A DNA stretch of 64,000 nucleotides from Pyropia yezoensis (taxonomy: Eukaryota > Rhodophyta > Bangiophyceae > Bangiales > Bangiaceae), in NCBI GenBank assembly GCA_009829735.1, contig CM020620.1, forward strand, positions 20,930,020 to 20,994,019, given 5' to 3'. Below are positions 1-11,156 of this stretch, in pieces. Under the pieces are notes generated by a model. The model saw nothing but the letters and a program-made list of their open reading frames with translations, had not been told where the DNA came from and searched no databases. Position numbers and translations under genes: made by a program. The stretch's first letter is position 1; each line of letters opens with the position of its first letter.

Positions 1-804
1 TGCTCTCTCGTGACCTCCGGACGGCGGACACGCCGCACCGCCAAGAGGCGCGCGTCGGTTGTGGCCTCGACACGGGCCACCGCCGTCCTTGCCTACAGGG
101 ACCGCGGACGGGTCGTGACGTGGGCACGCGGCGGAGACCCGCGCCGGCCGGCCACCGGCACTGCCGCGACACGCTCGGCAGCGGGGGGGGGGGGAGGGGG
201 GGGCGGGACAGACGGCCGCCCTGCCACGGCCGGCGCGTGGCCGGCAGCCGCGGCGGGCAACGGCGGGGCGGGCGGGGGGGGGAGGTGTGGGGGGAAGGTA
301 GATAGGTAGGTCCATAGGTGCCCCGTCGCATCATTGCCGCGCACCCCCGTTGGCCCGCCCGCCCCTTCCCCCCCCCCCCCCTCCTCCCTCTCCCTCCCCG
401 TTTCTGGTGCCCGGCCGGCCGGCGGCCGCCGCCATGCCATCCCGCAGAGGGCACCCGGGACGGCGCGCGCGCGGTCGTGGCGGCGGGCGTGTTTCACCTC
501 CTAGCTAGGAGGGGGGGGGGGGGGGGGGGGGGGTGGGGGCGGGCCATTGCCGCACCCCTCTCTCCCCCTCCGTTGCACCCCCCCTCTCCCCTCCCCTCTC
601 GCTACCCCCTGGCGGCACGCCGCGCGCGGCAGCGCGGGTGCGTGCACGCGTCAGCTGCCAAGAGCGGCCCCCGCCCGCCCGCCCCCACGCACGGCGGCCG
701 GCAACGGCGGCACGTCACCCCCCCCGCCCTCCTCCTCTGCCGCAGCGGCCGCCCAGGTGAGCCGCGCGCTCCGTGGCTGTGGCCGACGCAGCGGCGGCGG
801 GGGG

Positions 805-868
805 ACGGCGGCGGCGGCGGCGGCGGCAGCGGCAGCGGCGGCGGCAGCGGCAGCGGCGGCGGCGGTGG
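805..868. repeat. CGG/CAG-type triplet microsatellite
   Basis: Near-perfect CGG repeats interspersed with CAG units. Confidence 0.85.
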
Positions 869-916
869 CGGGGTCGGGTGGGGGGGGGCGGGCGGGGCGG
901 GGACGGTAGTGGCCAC

Positions 917-920
<4 letters not shown>

Positions 921-966
<46 letters not shown>

Positions 967-997
967 ACACACACACACGCACACACACACAACACAG
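921..997. repeat. CA dinucleotide microsatellite
   Basis: A pure CA run over roughly 921-958 is followed by interrupted CA tracts to about 997. Confidence 0.95.
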
Positions 998-1984
998 TCG
1001 CCCACGCGCACGCTCAGTCCACACCCCCTCCCCCCCTCCCCGGTGCGCCGTGGAGCGGATGCGTTTCCCCTCTGCTTTTTTTTTTCCTTTTGCCGCCCAC
1101 GCTACGGAGGGTGGTGGACGGCGGGAGCGGCGGCCGACCGTCAGCAGCCAGCGACCGGCGGCGCCCGGCACCGGCACTGGCACTGGCGGGGACGGGCGGC
1201 GGCACCCGGCGGCCGAGGCGGTAGAGGGGGGTGGAGGTGGGCGGGGGGGGTAGTGGGGGGGGGTGGGTGGGGGTGGGGCGGGGGGGGGGGACGGGGGCGC
1301 CCCCCCCCCCCCCCTTCCCCCTCCCTCGCCCCTCCTCCGCCGTCCCCTGCCAATGGGGCCCGCCGCTGCCGCGGGGCGGCGGCGCGGTGGCCCGCCCCGC
1401 GGGCGATGCGTTGGCGGCTGCTCAGGGAGGCGCGGGGGGGGGGGGGGGTCACTGGGGGGAGGGTAGGGGCGGTGGGGAAGGGGGGGAAGGCGGAGCGGGA
1501 GTAGGGGGGGAGCGGAGCAGAGCAGAGCAGAAAAGGGCGCGCGCGCGGCAACCAGACACACACACACACCCGTTTCGGCGGCGGCGCTTCCCTTCCCCGC
1601 CCCCCTCCGCCCCCCGCCCCCCCCCCCCCCCCCCCCCCCGTTTCTCCCCTCTCCGCTCCCCTCCCCCGGCACCGCGCCGCGCCGCGCGGCTGCCACCATC
1701 ACCACCCCCCCTCCCCCTCCCATGGGACGGGCGGCGGGCGGACAGCCACGGGTGGGAGTGGGGGGGGGGTGTGGGGTGGCAGCGCGCTGTTGTCCGTGGA
1801 GGGAGAAGGCACCGCCTCCCTGGCGCGGGGTCGTGCGGGGGGGGAGAGGTGCGTGCGGGGGGGGGGGGGGGGGCGGTGGGGTGGGGAGGCGGCGCTCCCC
1901 GTCGCATGCGCTGGGCGGCCGTCGGCCGGCGGTGGGGGGTGGGCTCTGGTAGCGCCGCTGGCGACCGCCGCCCGGCGGGTGGGT

Positions 1985-2024
1985 GGGCGGGCGGGCGGGC
2001 GGGCGGGCGGGCGGGCGGGCGGGT
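1985..2024. repeat. GGGC tetranucleotide microsatellite
   Basis: About ten tandem GGGC units lie in a G-rich context. G-quadruplex formation is possible but not shown. Confidence 0.9.
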
Positions 2025-2508
2025 GCTCGCAGCGGCGGCGGGGTGCCCCGCAGGCGGCAGCGCCACCGCCGCCCCCACGGTTACCGCCAGCGGCCGCCCG
2101 CGAGCGGGTATAGACGGCGGCCGAGCGGCCGGGACAGACGGACTGCGACGGGGATGACTGGTAGCAGAGACTCCGCCGCACCCACCCGCCCCCCCCCCCT
2201 CTACGTTGTCGTTGCTGCTCATCTGCCCCCGCTGCCGCCGCTGCCCGCTCGCGGTCGGCCCCGCCCGCCCGGCCGCCCGGCCGCCCGCTGACGGCGCCCG
2301 GCCGCCCGTCTTGAAGCCCGGGCCATTCCCACCCGCCACGGCTCTTGCTCACCTGGTGCTGTGGAGGCCACCCACCCTCTGCTCTACCCCGCCTTCCCCC
2401 CGTTCTCCCCTTCCTGCCTTGCCCCTTCTCCCCCTCCGTCGCGCGGCACACCCCCACACACGCCCCCCAGCTCTTTCACCCCCCGCCTCCCGCCCGACCC
2501 CCTTTGCC

Positions 2509-2721
2509 ATGACGGCCATGTCGTGGACGCGGCGGCTGCCGCTGCTCGCCGCCGCGGCGGCGGCACTGGCGGCGACGGTGGCGGTGGTGGGGACGGCCGC
2601 GCCGGCGGCGGCCGCCCCCCCCGCGTCGGCGCACCCCCCCCCGGGCTCTGCGGGCGGCGTGGCGGCGGCAGCAGCAGCCCGGGCGGCGGCGACGGCGGGG
2701 ACGACGGCGACGGGAGCAGCG

Positions 2722-2755
<34 letters not shown>

Positions 2756-3225
2756 GGGAGGCGGGGGCAGCCCCCACCGCCGCCCGGCTGCACGTGACGC
2801 CCGAAGGGCGGGTGTGGGTGTCCCCCACCATGTGGGGGGACTTTCTCGCCAAGGCCGAGGCGGCGCTCCGCGCGGCCGCCTTCCCCGACGGGGAGGTGGC
2901 GGCCAAGGTGGGGACCCTCCGGGCCACGCCCTCCTACGGCCACAGCGGGTGGATCTACTTTGACAGCATTGCCGCGTGGGAGGCGCTGGGCGAGGCCCTC
3001 GCGCGGGCCATGCGCGGCGCCGACGGCCGCACCGGCCGGTCGGGGTGGTGCGCGCAGCAGGCGGCGGCGTGCGAGCCGTGGTGGAACTTTTCGGGCTGCA
3101 TCTCCCGCACCTACTGCTGCTGCCCGCTCTACTGCTATACCGTGTTTAAAGACTTCGGGCCGCTGACCGTCGGCGCCGGCGTCGCGGGGGGGGTCCACGC
3201 CTGCTGCGTCGTGTCGTTTTGTTGA
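2509..3225 (+). CDS. Small secreted Cys-rich protein, unknown function
   Basis: Predicted 238-residue protein. The ATG at 2509 is chosen because the next residues form a classic signal peptide: a basic start (TRR), then a Leu/Ala-rich hydrophobic core ending in APAAAA near residue 38. A poly-Ala linker follows to about residue 90. After it comes a compact domain of about 145 residues with ordinary composition (Trp, Phe, Tyr, Asp). The C-terminal 60 residues hold ten Cys, including a CCC triplet and a CC pair, which suggests disulfides and an extracellular or vacuolar location. The frame is open further upstream to 2206, but that part is low complexity. I do not recognise the family. The switch from low-complexity to normal composition within the frame is the main argument that it is real. 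Confidence 0.6.
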
Positions 3226-4357
3226 GCGGCCTGCCGCCGCGCGCCGCCGCCAGACCCCTCTCCTGCCAACACGGGGTAGGTAGGTTGGGGGGGTGGAGGG
3301 GGAGGCCTCGGGGGGGAGCGGCGGAGGGGGGGAGGAGGGGCTGCGCGTACCCCTCCCCTGCCTTATCTGATTTCTTTTTTTGAAGACATGCAGGGCGGGC
3401 CACGCGCCGCCTGCAGGGGGCGCGCGCAGCTGCGCGCGCGGCCCTTGACTATTTTTTTCTTGCTTTTGCTCTTTCATCCCTTCGTGTAGGCGCTGAGTTT
3501 CTGCGTAGGGTCGGACGGGGGCCGGTGCCTCCGGCGCGGTGACCCGCCAAGGAGATCAAAAAGGACGCTTCGCCGGCATGGTCGCGAAAACGTTCCTCTG
3601 GTCAGTAGAGCTAGCAGCAATCCCAGCGGTCAATCAACAGCCCCGTGGCCCCAACTGGCGTACAAGTTTGTATCCCGCGTATTCTAGCCGCGCATAACGT
3701 GCGAGCACGCGCTAAATCATTCATGGGATCACGCAAAATACGTGATCTTACATCACATGCGGCGCGTGAAACCCAAGCCTAAAGGTCTGTCTCACTTGAT
3801 AAGGCGCGCGGCGGACACCCAACTTGGGCGCAGCTCATCTCCGCTACAACGCCACTCCAGCCCACACGCGGCACACGGTGTGCAAGAGGAGCTCGCAGGC
3901 TTTCCAAAGATGTCATGCACTGCCCCTCTGTACTGATAGGATTGTTGTTTGTCCGGGCGTAAGGATTTGTAGGACCGCTTTTCCTTGCGTTTTTTAGTGT
4001 CTTCCCAGAATGCATTCCAGGCTATTGCCAGTCTCTCACCGCGAGGAGGTCGCATTCTACGTGGGTTGCACGACCTTGAGAAAAGAACCCGGAATAAATA
4101 CCGTCGGTGCGCCGTACACGGCGGCACCAAGAAGTGAAGCGTCGGCGCTACACGATCCTGGTCCCACGTGTCGATAGGTACATATGTACTTTGAAGCATG
4201 CAATCCACTGCCCATCAAATGAAATCAAAAGAAGGGGGCTACATCTGAGTGTGGCGCATTGAATAAGTGCTCCACTTGCCCGTCTTTTCGGACTTGCTTG
4301 ATCCGCCAGGCGGGGGGGGAAAGAGCCTCAGGCCCGTTCGCACTTCCGCTTCGTATA
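3226..4357. other. Intergenic, less GC-rich, no gene seen
   Basis: Composition drops sharply toward normal GC after about 3450. Short open frames on both strands (for example minus 3792-4208) have no recognisable motif. The stretch may be old transposon debris. Confidence 0.5.
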
Positions 4358-4399
4358 TTGCTGTTTTCTCAATTTTGTCCGATCCGGTCAAAGTCAAGA
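4358..4399 (+). repeat. Left terminal inverted repeat of DNA transposon
   Basis: Begins TTGCTGTTTTCT and matches the reverse complement of 11157-11198 at 39 of 42 positions. TA precedes it at 4356-4357. Confidence 0.7.
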
Positions 4400-4681
4400 T
4401 CAAGAGACATAATTGGTTTTTCGCGCAGAAATGCATATCCTTGGGTAAGTACGTGAAAATCGCCACAGTTTTAGTTGGCAGTCACTCTCAAATCAATCGG
4501 GTCTGAAAACAAACCATGTCAACGCATCCGGCAATAACGGCCGCGCCGACGAGGCTGGCACATCGCCGACCGACGTCACCACCGTCGTCGGCGGCTCGTC
4601 CCCGCGCATGCCGCTGACCGCACCAGCATCTGCTGTCTCGGGGTGCGCTGATCAGCTCGTGCCACCCCCGACTCTGGAGAT

Positions 4682-6019
4682 ATGGCGTCCGGCGACGCGG
4701 ACATGGCGGGCGTTCCTGCTGGGGCTGCATCAGCAGGTATGTTCCTCCCTGGTTACCGTGCTGTCGGGGTTTTGCCTGGTCGTCGTGCTTGGTGTGGCTC
4801 TTTTCGGTTTGAGAAAGGATCGGGTGCGAGCGCTGTGTCACCATTTGTTTCGTTCTCCTCGTGTGCGCTCATGGTTGATTGTTCATCGTGTATGTGAAAT
4901 TTTCTCTACGCAGGTGCCGCCCGCGTCCGGCTTTGCGGAGTCTGTCGGCTGCCAGGCCACGATCTGCGGCGCTGCCCGATCGTGACGAGCCCGGACATTT
5001 TTTGCGGCTGCAACCAGCGCACCTGCGGCAAGTGCACGGCGGCGTGCGGCGTCTGCGACGAGACAGGGCACGCGGCTGACACACTGAAGGAGAAGGTGCG
5101 CGCCGGCATCGTGCCCAAGTGGGCATGCCCAAAGCACGAGCTGGAGGCCATGCAGACGAGGCTCGCTGTCGATCTCGGGCAGCTCTCCCCGACGCAGCGG
5201 ACGCAGAAGGAGGCCACGCACGGCCACAACCGCCGGCTTGCTGCCCTCGTCCCGTCCGACGGGGCGCGCTTTCGTGCTCATCTGGACCAATCTGAAGTGG
5301 TTGATTTGACTGGTTTGGGTGGGGCAGCGGCTTCCCCGGCGGTTCGCCTTGCCACTGGCGTTGCCACTGCCCTGCAGGACGAGGGCGTGTCGCGGCCGGC
5401 GGCGCGCACCCTGGGGGCGTTTGCCGCCGACTCGGCGGGGCGCGCCGCTGGCGGCACCTCCCAGGCAGCCCCGGGTCCATTGGGGACGGTGGACCTGGCC
5501 GCCCGCAGATCAAGCGTCGTTGCTGCTCTTGAGGAACAGCTCAAGAAGCAGCCGCAGTACTCCGCCGCGACGAGGGGCGCGATGAAGAGGCGTCAGAAGG
5601 AGGTGGGCTTGAACGGGGGGGAGGGGGGGGGGCTCGTCGAGGTGTTGGGGCTGGCCAGTCCGTTCTTTTCCGTGAAGGGGAAGGAGCTGAAGCGCGCGGC
5701 GGTGCGATACATCGGCCTTCCGGACGGATCTGGCGATGCCAGCAAGGTGAAGCAAGCTCTTGGGGCGTTCATTGGGCCGGGGAAAATGTACACGGGAGCG
5801 TCCATCCCGAACAGGACGCTCACCTGCGAGTTTGTCTGTGGCGAGCTGATGACCTGCGCGGCTAACGCGGGCTTGCAAGTTCCTGCTGTGCTGGCCTCAC
5901 TGCGCCAATTTGTCGTCGAGATGAGGGCTGGCGACGAGGCCATGAGCCAGTTTTTCAAGGAGCTTGCCGCCCCGGAGCAGCGGTCGCCCGTGGTGGCGGG
6001 GCAACCGTCTGGCGAGTAA
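4682..6019 (+). CDS. Spliced zinc-knuckle protein, transposon passenger
   Basis: Exon 1 is 4682-4736, exon 2 is 4914-6019, and the intron 4737-4913 (177 nt) has a GTATGT donor and a CAG acceptor. Splicing gives a 386-residue protein from the ATG at 4682. The join restores a CCHC zinc knuckle (CGVC, four residues, H, four residues, C) at about residues 26-39, directly followed by a second Cys cluster (CGCNQRTCGKCTAACGVC) near residue 50. The remainder is an Ala/Gly linker and a C-terminal region of about 190 residues with normal composition, which I do not recognise. A nucleic-acid-binding role is inferred from the zinc knuckle. It sits inside the TA-flanked transposon, opposite in strand to the transposase, so it could be an accessory transposition protein, a gag-like remnant or a captured host gene. 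Confidence 0.65.
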
Positions 6020-6149
6020 ACGTAGCCCTTTCGCCGAGCTGGGACAATTTCCCCACGACGCCGTCCCACCGCCATTCTTGTGCGCGGCGGTGCGGTAATG
6101 CTCTGCCTCTGCGGGGGGCTGGTGGTGCTCGTGGTCGTGGGGGGCGCCG

Positions 6150-6697
6150 ACGGCACCTTTCTTTTTGCCGCCGCCACCACCACCACCACGCCGCCGCGGC
6201 GGTGGGGGCGTCGGCGGTGGCGGCGGCGGCGGCGGCGGCGACCGCCTTCGCCACCGCCTCCACGTCGACCGTCACGAGCGCATCGAGCGGCTCCCATCCC
6301 GGCAGCTCCAGCGGCGGCGGCGGCGGCGGCGGCTCCGCGCGCACCACCGGCGGCGGCGGCGACGGCGGACGCGCCGCGGCCACTGCCGCCGCCGCCCGCG
6401 CCGCGGCCGCCGCCGCGGCCGCCGCGTCCGCCGCCACAGCCGCCTCCGCCGCCGCAATCGCCGGCAACGCCGCCGCCGGCGCGCGGCCCCCCCGCCGCCG
6501 CCGTCGTCGCGCCGGCGGCAGCAACAGCGAGCCGCGCGGCGGTCGCCGTCTCGGCCGCCACCGCCGCCGCCGCCGCGGCGGAGCGGCCGTGCGCGGCGCA
6601 GGCGGCGGCGACCGCGTCGCGGGCGGCGGCGGCGCAGCCGGTGGTGGCCGCGTAGGCGGCCCGCACCCCGGCGACGGCGGCGGTGTGGGTGGCGGAC

Positions 6698-6737
<40 letters not shown>

Positions 6738-8369
6738 GTCTGCGAGGGAGGCCGGCAGAGTCACCGCGGCACCGCCCCCCCCCCCCTCGTCCGCGGCCCG
6801 CCCCCCCCCCCCCCCCCGGCAGCCCCAGCGCTGCTGCGTCTGCCCACAGCCCGTCCTCCTGGATGACCCGGCACGCCGCAGGGCGGGCGGACGGCACCGC
6901 CCGCGCCGCCCGCGCCGCCCCTGCCGTCGCCGCCGCGGCCGGCGGTAGCCGCGGCAGCGGCGGCGGCCCCCAGCCCCCGCCGCCGCGGCGGCACCCGCCC
7001 CGCAGCCACCGCCGGCACCGCCGCCACCGTCGACGGTGGCGCCGCGACGGTGGGCGGCGGCGGCGGCGCGGGCCCCCCCCCCCCCCCCCCCTGACGCCGC
7101 CCCCGACGCCGCCCCCGCCGCCGCCGCCGCGCCGACGCCGCCCCTGCCATCGCCACCGCCGCCGCTGCCGCGGCCGCCGCCGCCGCCGCTGCTGCCGCCG
7201 CCGCCGCGGCCGTTCCGCGGCAACGCCTTGCCGCCGCGGCCGGCGGCAGCCACGCCGCCGCTGCCGCGGCGGCCGCCGCCGCCGCTGCTGCCGCCGCCGC
7301 CGCGGCCGCCCCGCGGCGGCGCCTTGCCGCCGCGGCTGGGGGTAGCCGCGGCGGCAGCGGCGGCCCCCAGCCTCGCCGCCGCGGCGGCACCGGCCCCGCC
7401 GCTACCGCCGCCACCGCCGCCACCGTCGACGGTGGCGCCGCGGCGGTGGACGGCGGCGGCGGCGCGGGCCCTCCCCCTCCCCCCCCCAACGCCGCCCCCG
7501 CCGCCGCCGCCGCGCCGAAGCCGCCCCTGCCGTCGCCGCGGCCGTCGCTGCCGCCACCGCCGCCGCCGCCGCTGCTGCCGCCGCCGCCGCGGCTCCCCCG
7601 CGGCGGCGCCTTGCCGCCGCGGCGGGCGGCAGCCGCGGCGGCAGCGGCGGCCCCCAGCCCCGCAGCCGCGGCGGCACCGGCCCCGCCGCCACCGCCGCCA
7701 CCGCCGCCACCGTCGACGGTGGCGCCGCGGCGTTGGACAGCGGCGGCGGCGCGGGCCCTCCCCCTCCCCCCCCCCAACGCCGCCCCCGCCGCCGCCGCCG
7801 CGCCGAAGCCGCGCCGACGCCGCCCCTGCTGTCGCCGCCGCCGCCGCTGCGGCCGCCGCCGCCGCGGCCGCTGCCGCTTTGCCGCCGCGGCTGCCCCGCG
7901 GGGGCGCCTTGCCGCCGCGGCCGGCGGTAGCCGCGGAGGTGGCGGCGGCCCCCAGCCCCGCCGCCGCGGCGGCACCCGCCCCGCCGCCACCGCCGCCACC
8001 GCCGCCATGGTCGACGGTGGCGCCGCGGCGGTGGGCGGCAGCGGCGGCGCGGACCCTTCCCCCCCCCCCGCCTACGACGCCGACTCCGCCGCCGCCGCCG
8101 CGTCGACGCTGCCACCACCGCCGCCCTCCGCCACCGCCGCCTTGCCCCGCTGGTGGAACGGTCCCGCCGCGGCGGCGTCCGTCCTTCCGTCCCTCCCCAT
8201 CGGCGGAAACGGCGCCCACCCCATCACCCGCTCTCCCGGCTACACGAACGGCCCCGTCAGCACCGGCGGCGGCGGCGGCGTGTCGCCGCGGCCCCTTCCG
8301 CCGGCGCCGCGGGCACCACCCCAGGCGGCGGCACCGCCCATGCCGCCGCGGCGGCCGGCCGCCGCCACC

Positions 8370-8401
<32 letters not shown>

Positions 8402-8950
8402 CGGCCGGCGCACACGCCGCGTCGGCGGCGGTGGCGGCGGCGGCGGTCGCCGCCGCGACGATGACGGCCGCCGGCAGCCGCAGCAGCGCCGCGTCGAGGC
8501 GGGCGGTGAGGGCGGCGGCGGTGGCGGCGGCGGCGGCGGGGGGTGGGGGGGGGGAGGCGGACGCGCGGCCGCGGGGGAGGGAAGGGCGCCGCCGGGTAGC
8601 GGTGGGGGTGGCGGCGGGTAGGGGGGGGGGGGGGGCGCTGGGGGGGGCGGGTGCGGGGGGGGGGCACGTCGCGCCTGCGGCGGCGGCCGTGAGGGGGTGG
8701 GCAGGGGGCGGGAGGGGGGCGACGGGGGGGCGGGGGGGGGAGCGGCGACGGGGGAGGCAGTGGGGGGGAGGGGGGGAAGGAGCAGCAGCGGAAGCCCTGA
8801 CGGCAGGCCCCCCACCGCCGCCGCCGACACCGCCACCGCCGCTTACACCGCCGCCGCCGTTGCCGCCGCCGCCGCCTGCAACGCCGCTGCCCCGGCCGCC
8901 TGCACCGCCGCCGCCGCCGCCTACACCGCCGCGGCGGTGGCCGCCTCGGG
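6150..8950. repeat. GC-rich minisatellite array, about 290-bp higher-order units
   Basis: Imperfect CCG/GCC triplet arrays are organised into longer units. The landmark GTCGACGGTGGCGCCGCG recurs at about 7029, 7425, 7712 and 8010, giving spacings of 396, 287 and 298 bp. The longer first spacing contains an internal duplication of roughly 108 bp. Very long frames are open on both strands (over 1,100 codons on minus), but their translations are Ala, Gly, Pro and Arg runs. I do not call a gene. The array lies inside the proposed DNA transposon. Confidence 0.7.
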
Positions 8951-8954
8951 AGTT

Positions 8955-9470
8955 TGACGTCCCCTGTGACGGCGGCGGCGGCGGTAGTGGCAGCGGCGGC
9001 AAGCTGGCGGCGGCGACGCGGCACCTGCTGTGCGGGGGTGGGGTGCAGTGCGGGGGGCTGCTGTGGGAGGTGGCGGTGCGCGTGCTGCTGGCGGTGCGCG
9101 GCGGTACGGTGGTGCTCTGCCTCTTCGGGGGGATGGTGGTGCTCGTTGTGGTCGGGGGCGCCAACGGCATTTTTCTGTTTTCCGCCGCCGCCCCCCCCGC
9201 CGCCACCACCACCATTATCACGCCGGTGGCGTGGGTGGGCGTGGCTGTCGGCGGTGGCCGCCGCGGCGGCTTGACGTCCCCCGCGGCGGCGGCGGCGGCG
9301 GTAGCGGCAGCGGCGGCAAGGTGGCGGCGGCGACGCGGCACCTGCTGTGCGGGGGCGGGGTGCAATGCGGGGGGCTGCTGTGGGGGGTGGCGGTGCGCGT
9401 GCTGTTGGCGGTGCGCGGCGGTACGGTGGTGCTTTGCCTCTGCGGGGGGGTGGTGGTTCTCGTGGTGGCA
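8955..9470 (+). repeat. 327-bp tandem units encoding a conserved hydrophobic stretch
   Basis: Two tandem units (the second truncated) with period 327 bp, measured from GCACCTGCTG at 9021 and 9348. A third partial copy lies at 6085-6175. On the plus strand each unit can encode a stretch reading roughly ATRHLLCGGGVQCGGLLW and then VVLCL-GG-VVLVVVGGA. Most differences between units are synonymous in this frame, which hints at past coding use. No complete gene can be drawn. Confidence 0.5.
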
Positions 9471-9491
9471 CCGAATGCTGTCTTTTATCAC

Positions 9492-10511
9492 TCAAGGCAC
9501 GTAAAGCTGGTACCGTCTCACAGCCGCCCGCACAAATCCACGACACATGCCCCTGGTGATGTGCGAAAGCATGGTGTCGATGGTCAACATCGGCCAGGCG
9601 TTAAACTGCGCAGGTGATGACCACCGACGCAGCCAACTGCTTCCGACAGAGAAAACGTCTTCAATGGGGTTAAAATCGAGAGAGTACGGCGGTAGCGACA
9701 ACACAAACACGCCTGCATCTCGTAGCGCAGCGAGAGCAACATCGTCATGAATGCGTGCGTTGTCAAGGACAAGCACACACTTCTCCGGCTGCTCACTCCA
9801 CGGCAGTCCCTCCACAACGGGCTGCATTTGAGGCAGCAAAAAGTTCGTCAAGAACAAAAGAAAATCAACTGCCGTCTGCCCAGGGGGGGGGCGGGTTATC
9901 ATCCAGTCAAGAACGCGGTCGTGCGCCATAGCAACAAAAAAACTGGTCCGGACACCGGCCTGCGACGCAACGTAGCACTCGGCGCGAGTGCCACGCACTG
10001 CCCACGCCCAGCGGCGCTCGGCAGCCCGCCCCACCCTGTGGGCCTCGTCCACGTACACCCGACAGCGGAGTGGAATGGACAACTGCGCCTCCACCCACAA
10101 AGCCCGTCTCGCCTCGTCCCGCGTAAAATAGGCCTTCTCAAGCAATTTCCGGGTGAACCCGTTGCGGAAAAGGATGCGGCTCACGGACAGCGCCGACACC
10201 TCCACCCCGCGGCCTGCCTCTGCAGCCAGATGGTTGACCGCGTCCGCCATCTCGTCGAGGAAGAGCTCTGGCTGCTCCTCGACGGCAGTCAGCACCGCGG
10301 CTCGCAGCCACGCGTTGTCCTCGATGTTGTCGCGGTGGCGGTTCCACTGCTCCGGCGCATAGTGGAGTTCACCACCGGTCTCACGGAAGTAACACAGGTA
10401 GCGCGACGCCGACCGGGTGGACAAACCGAGGGACCGGGAAGCGGACGCCACGTCGCGGCCCTCCACCAGCACCATGCGCACAAGATGCTGGCGCGTCTCG
10501 GCGGACTTCAT
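9492..10511 (-). CDS. IS630/Tc1-mariner superfamily DDE transposase
   Basis: Intact 339-residue frame. Residues 1-45 form a helix-turn-helix that should bind the terminal repeats. The RNase H-fold catalytic domain carries all three expected acids: D155 in YVDEAH, D250 in VLDNARIH and E284 in the signature PPYSLDFNPIE. There are 33 residues between the second Asp and the Glu (DD33E spacing). Length and motif order fit IS630/Tc1 transposases, which cut and paste DNA at TA sites. The gene lies about 690 bp inside the right terminal repeat and reads inward from it. The frame is unbroken and the triad complete, so the element may have been active recently. Superfamily assignment is firm; subfamily is not. 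Confidence 0.9.
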   Translation of the reverse strand: MKSAETRQHLVRMVLVEGRDVASASRSLGLSTRSASRYLCYFRETGGELHYAPEQWNRHRDNIEDNAWLRAAVLTAVEEQPELFLDEMADAVNHLAAEAGRGVEVSALSVSRILFRNGFTRKLLEKAYFTRDEARRALWVEAQLSIPLRCRVYVDEAHRVGRAAERRWAWAVRGTRAECYVASQAGVRTSFFVAMAHDRVLDWMITRPPPGQTAVDFLLFLTNFLLPQMQPVVEGLPWSEQPEKCVLVLDNARIHDDVALAALRDAGVFVLSLPPYSLDFNPIEDVFSVGSSWLRRWSSPAQFNAWPMLTIDTMLSHITRGMCRGFVRAAVRRYQLYVP

Positions 10512-11156
10512 GGCGAAAACGCCGACGCTGCGTGCGCGTCCAGCAGAGAGGATAGTGCTTGAGCCGATCGTGACTGGTCAACGTCCGCTTGCTGGGGGGA
10601 AAGAGAGGAGGGGGGGGGAGGGTGGTGGGAAACGAGAGAGACGGGGCGGACGTGCGGGCTTTGTGAAATCGCGAGGGCGAGGCGTCCCGCACATCGATGG
10701 ATGCCCAGTCGGTCCAAGTCGGCAGAGGGCCCAGACCTGGAGAAAAGACTGAGCAACAGCCGCAACGCCGCCAGTCTGGGCCGTAAACGGGGCTATGCTG
10801 CACAATTTTCCGACGCCCTGGTCTCTCTGAGGGCCGCCGGCGCGTGGAGACACCTGTTGTCCGCAGCCCCGTCGCCAAAGTCGCCCTCAGGCCAATAAAG
10901 TACAGGCGAGCGCTTGATAACTGCGACCTTGAGCGTGTGCTGAACACGCTCAAGTGCGCAGCTCCAGGACTTCTCGACCACGTTGTTCAGAAATCAATGC
11001 AAAAAGTGGCCGAACGACAGAACTTGGCTTCACAAATGTGCCTCAATCAGGCCATAGTTGGCCTTTCGTGTTGTAAATTTGTCACCTTTGCTGTTAAACA
11101 CAACCAAATTAGACTACTTTTTGTATTTTTTGGCACCCCGTAGTTGACCCAACCGG
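10512..11156. other. Subterminal region of DNA transposon, no gene seen
   Basis: This is the presumed promoter and leader of the minus-strand transposase. Short overlapping frames have no motif. G-rich tracts lie at about 10596-10640. Confidence 0.5.

Larger units (their letters stand above)
1..2508. other. GC-rich low-complexity DNA, no supported gene
   Basis: Long G and C homopolymers, CGG and GGGC runs and a CA microsatellite fill this stretch. Open frames exist on both strands only because stop codons are rare at this GC content. Their translations are Gly/Ala/Pro/Arg runs or His-Thr dipeptides from the CA repeat. No protein motif is visible. It probably contains the 5' region of the secreted-protein gene that begins at 2509. 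Confidence 0.6.

Noticed and set aside
10..2457. Many long overlapping frames on both strands
   Set aside because: Stop-poor GC DNA; the translations are homopolymers or dipeptide repeats from microsatellites with no globular segment.
3792..4208. 138-codon minus-strand ORF
   Set aside because: No motif, no start context and no homolog elsewhere in the window.
6150..8950. CRISPR-like or regularly spaced repeat system
   Set aside because: Repeats are contiguous GC triplet arrays without unique spacers, and the genome is eukaryotic.
5955..9491. 1,178-codon open frame on the minus strand
   Set aside because: It is almost wholly Ala/Gly/Pro/Arg from GC triplet arrays. The only non-repetitive part overlaps the 3' end of the zinc-knuckle gene and the tandem units, whose silent-site pattern favours the plus strand.
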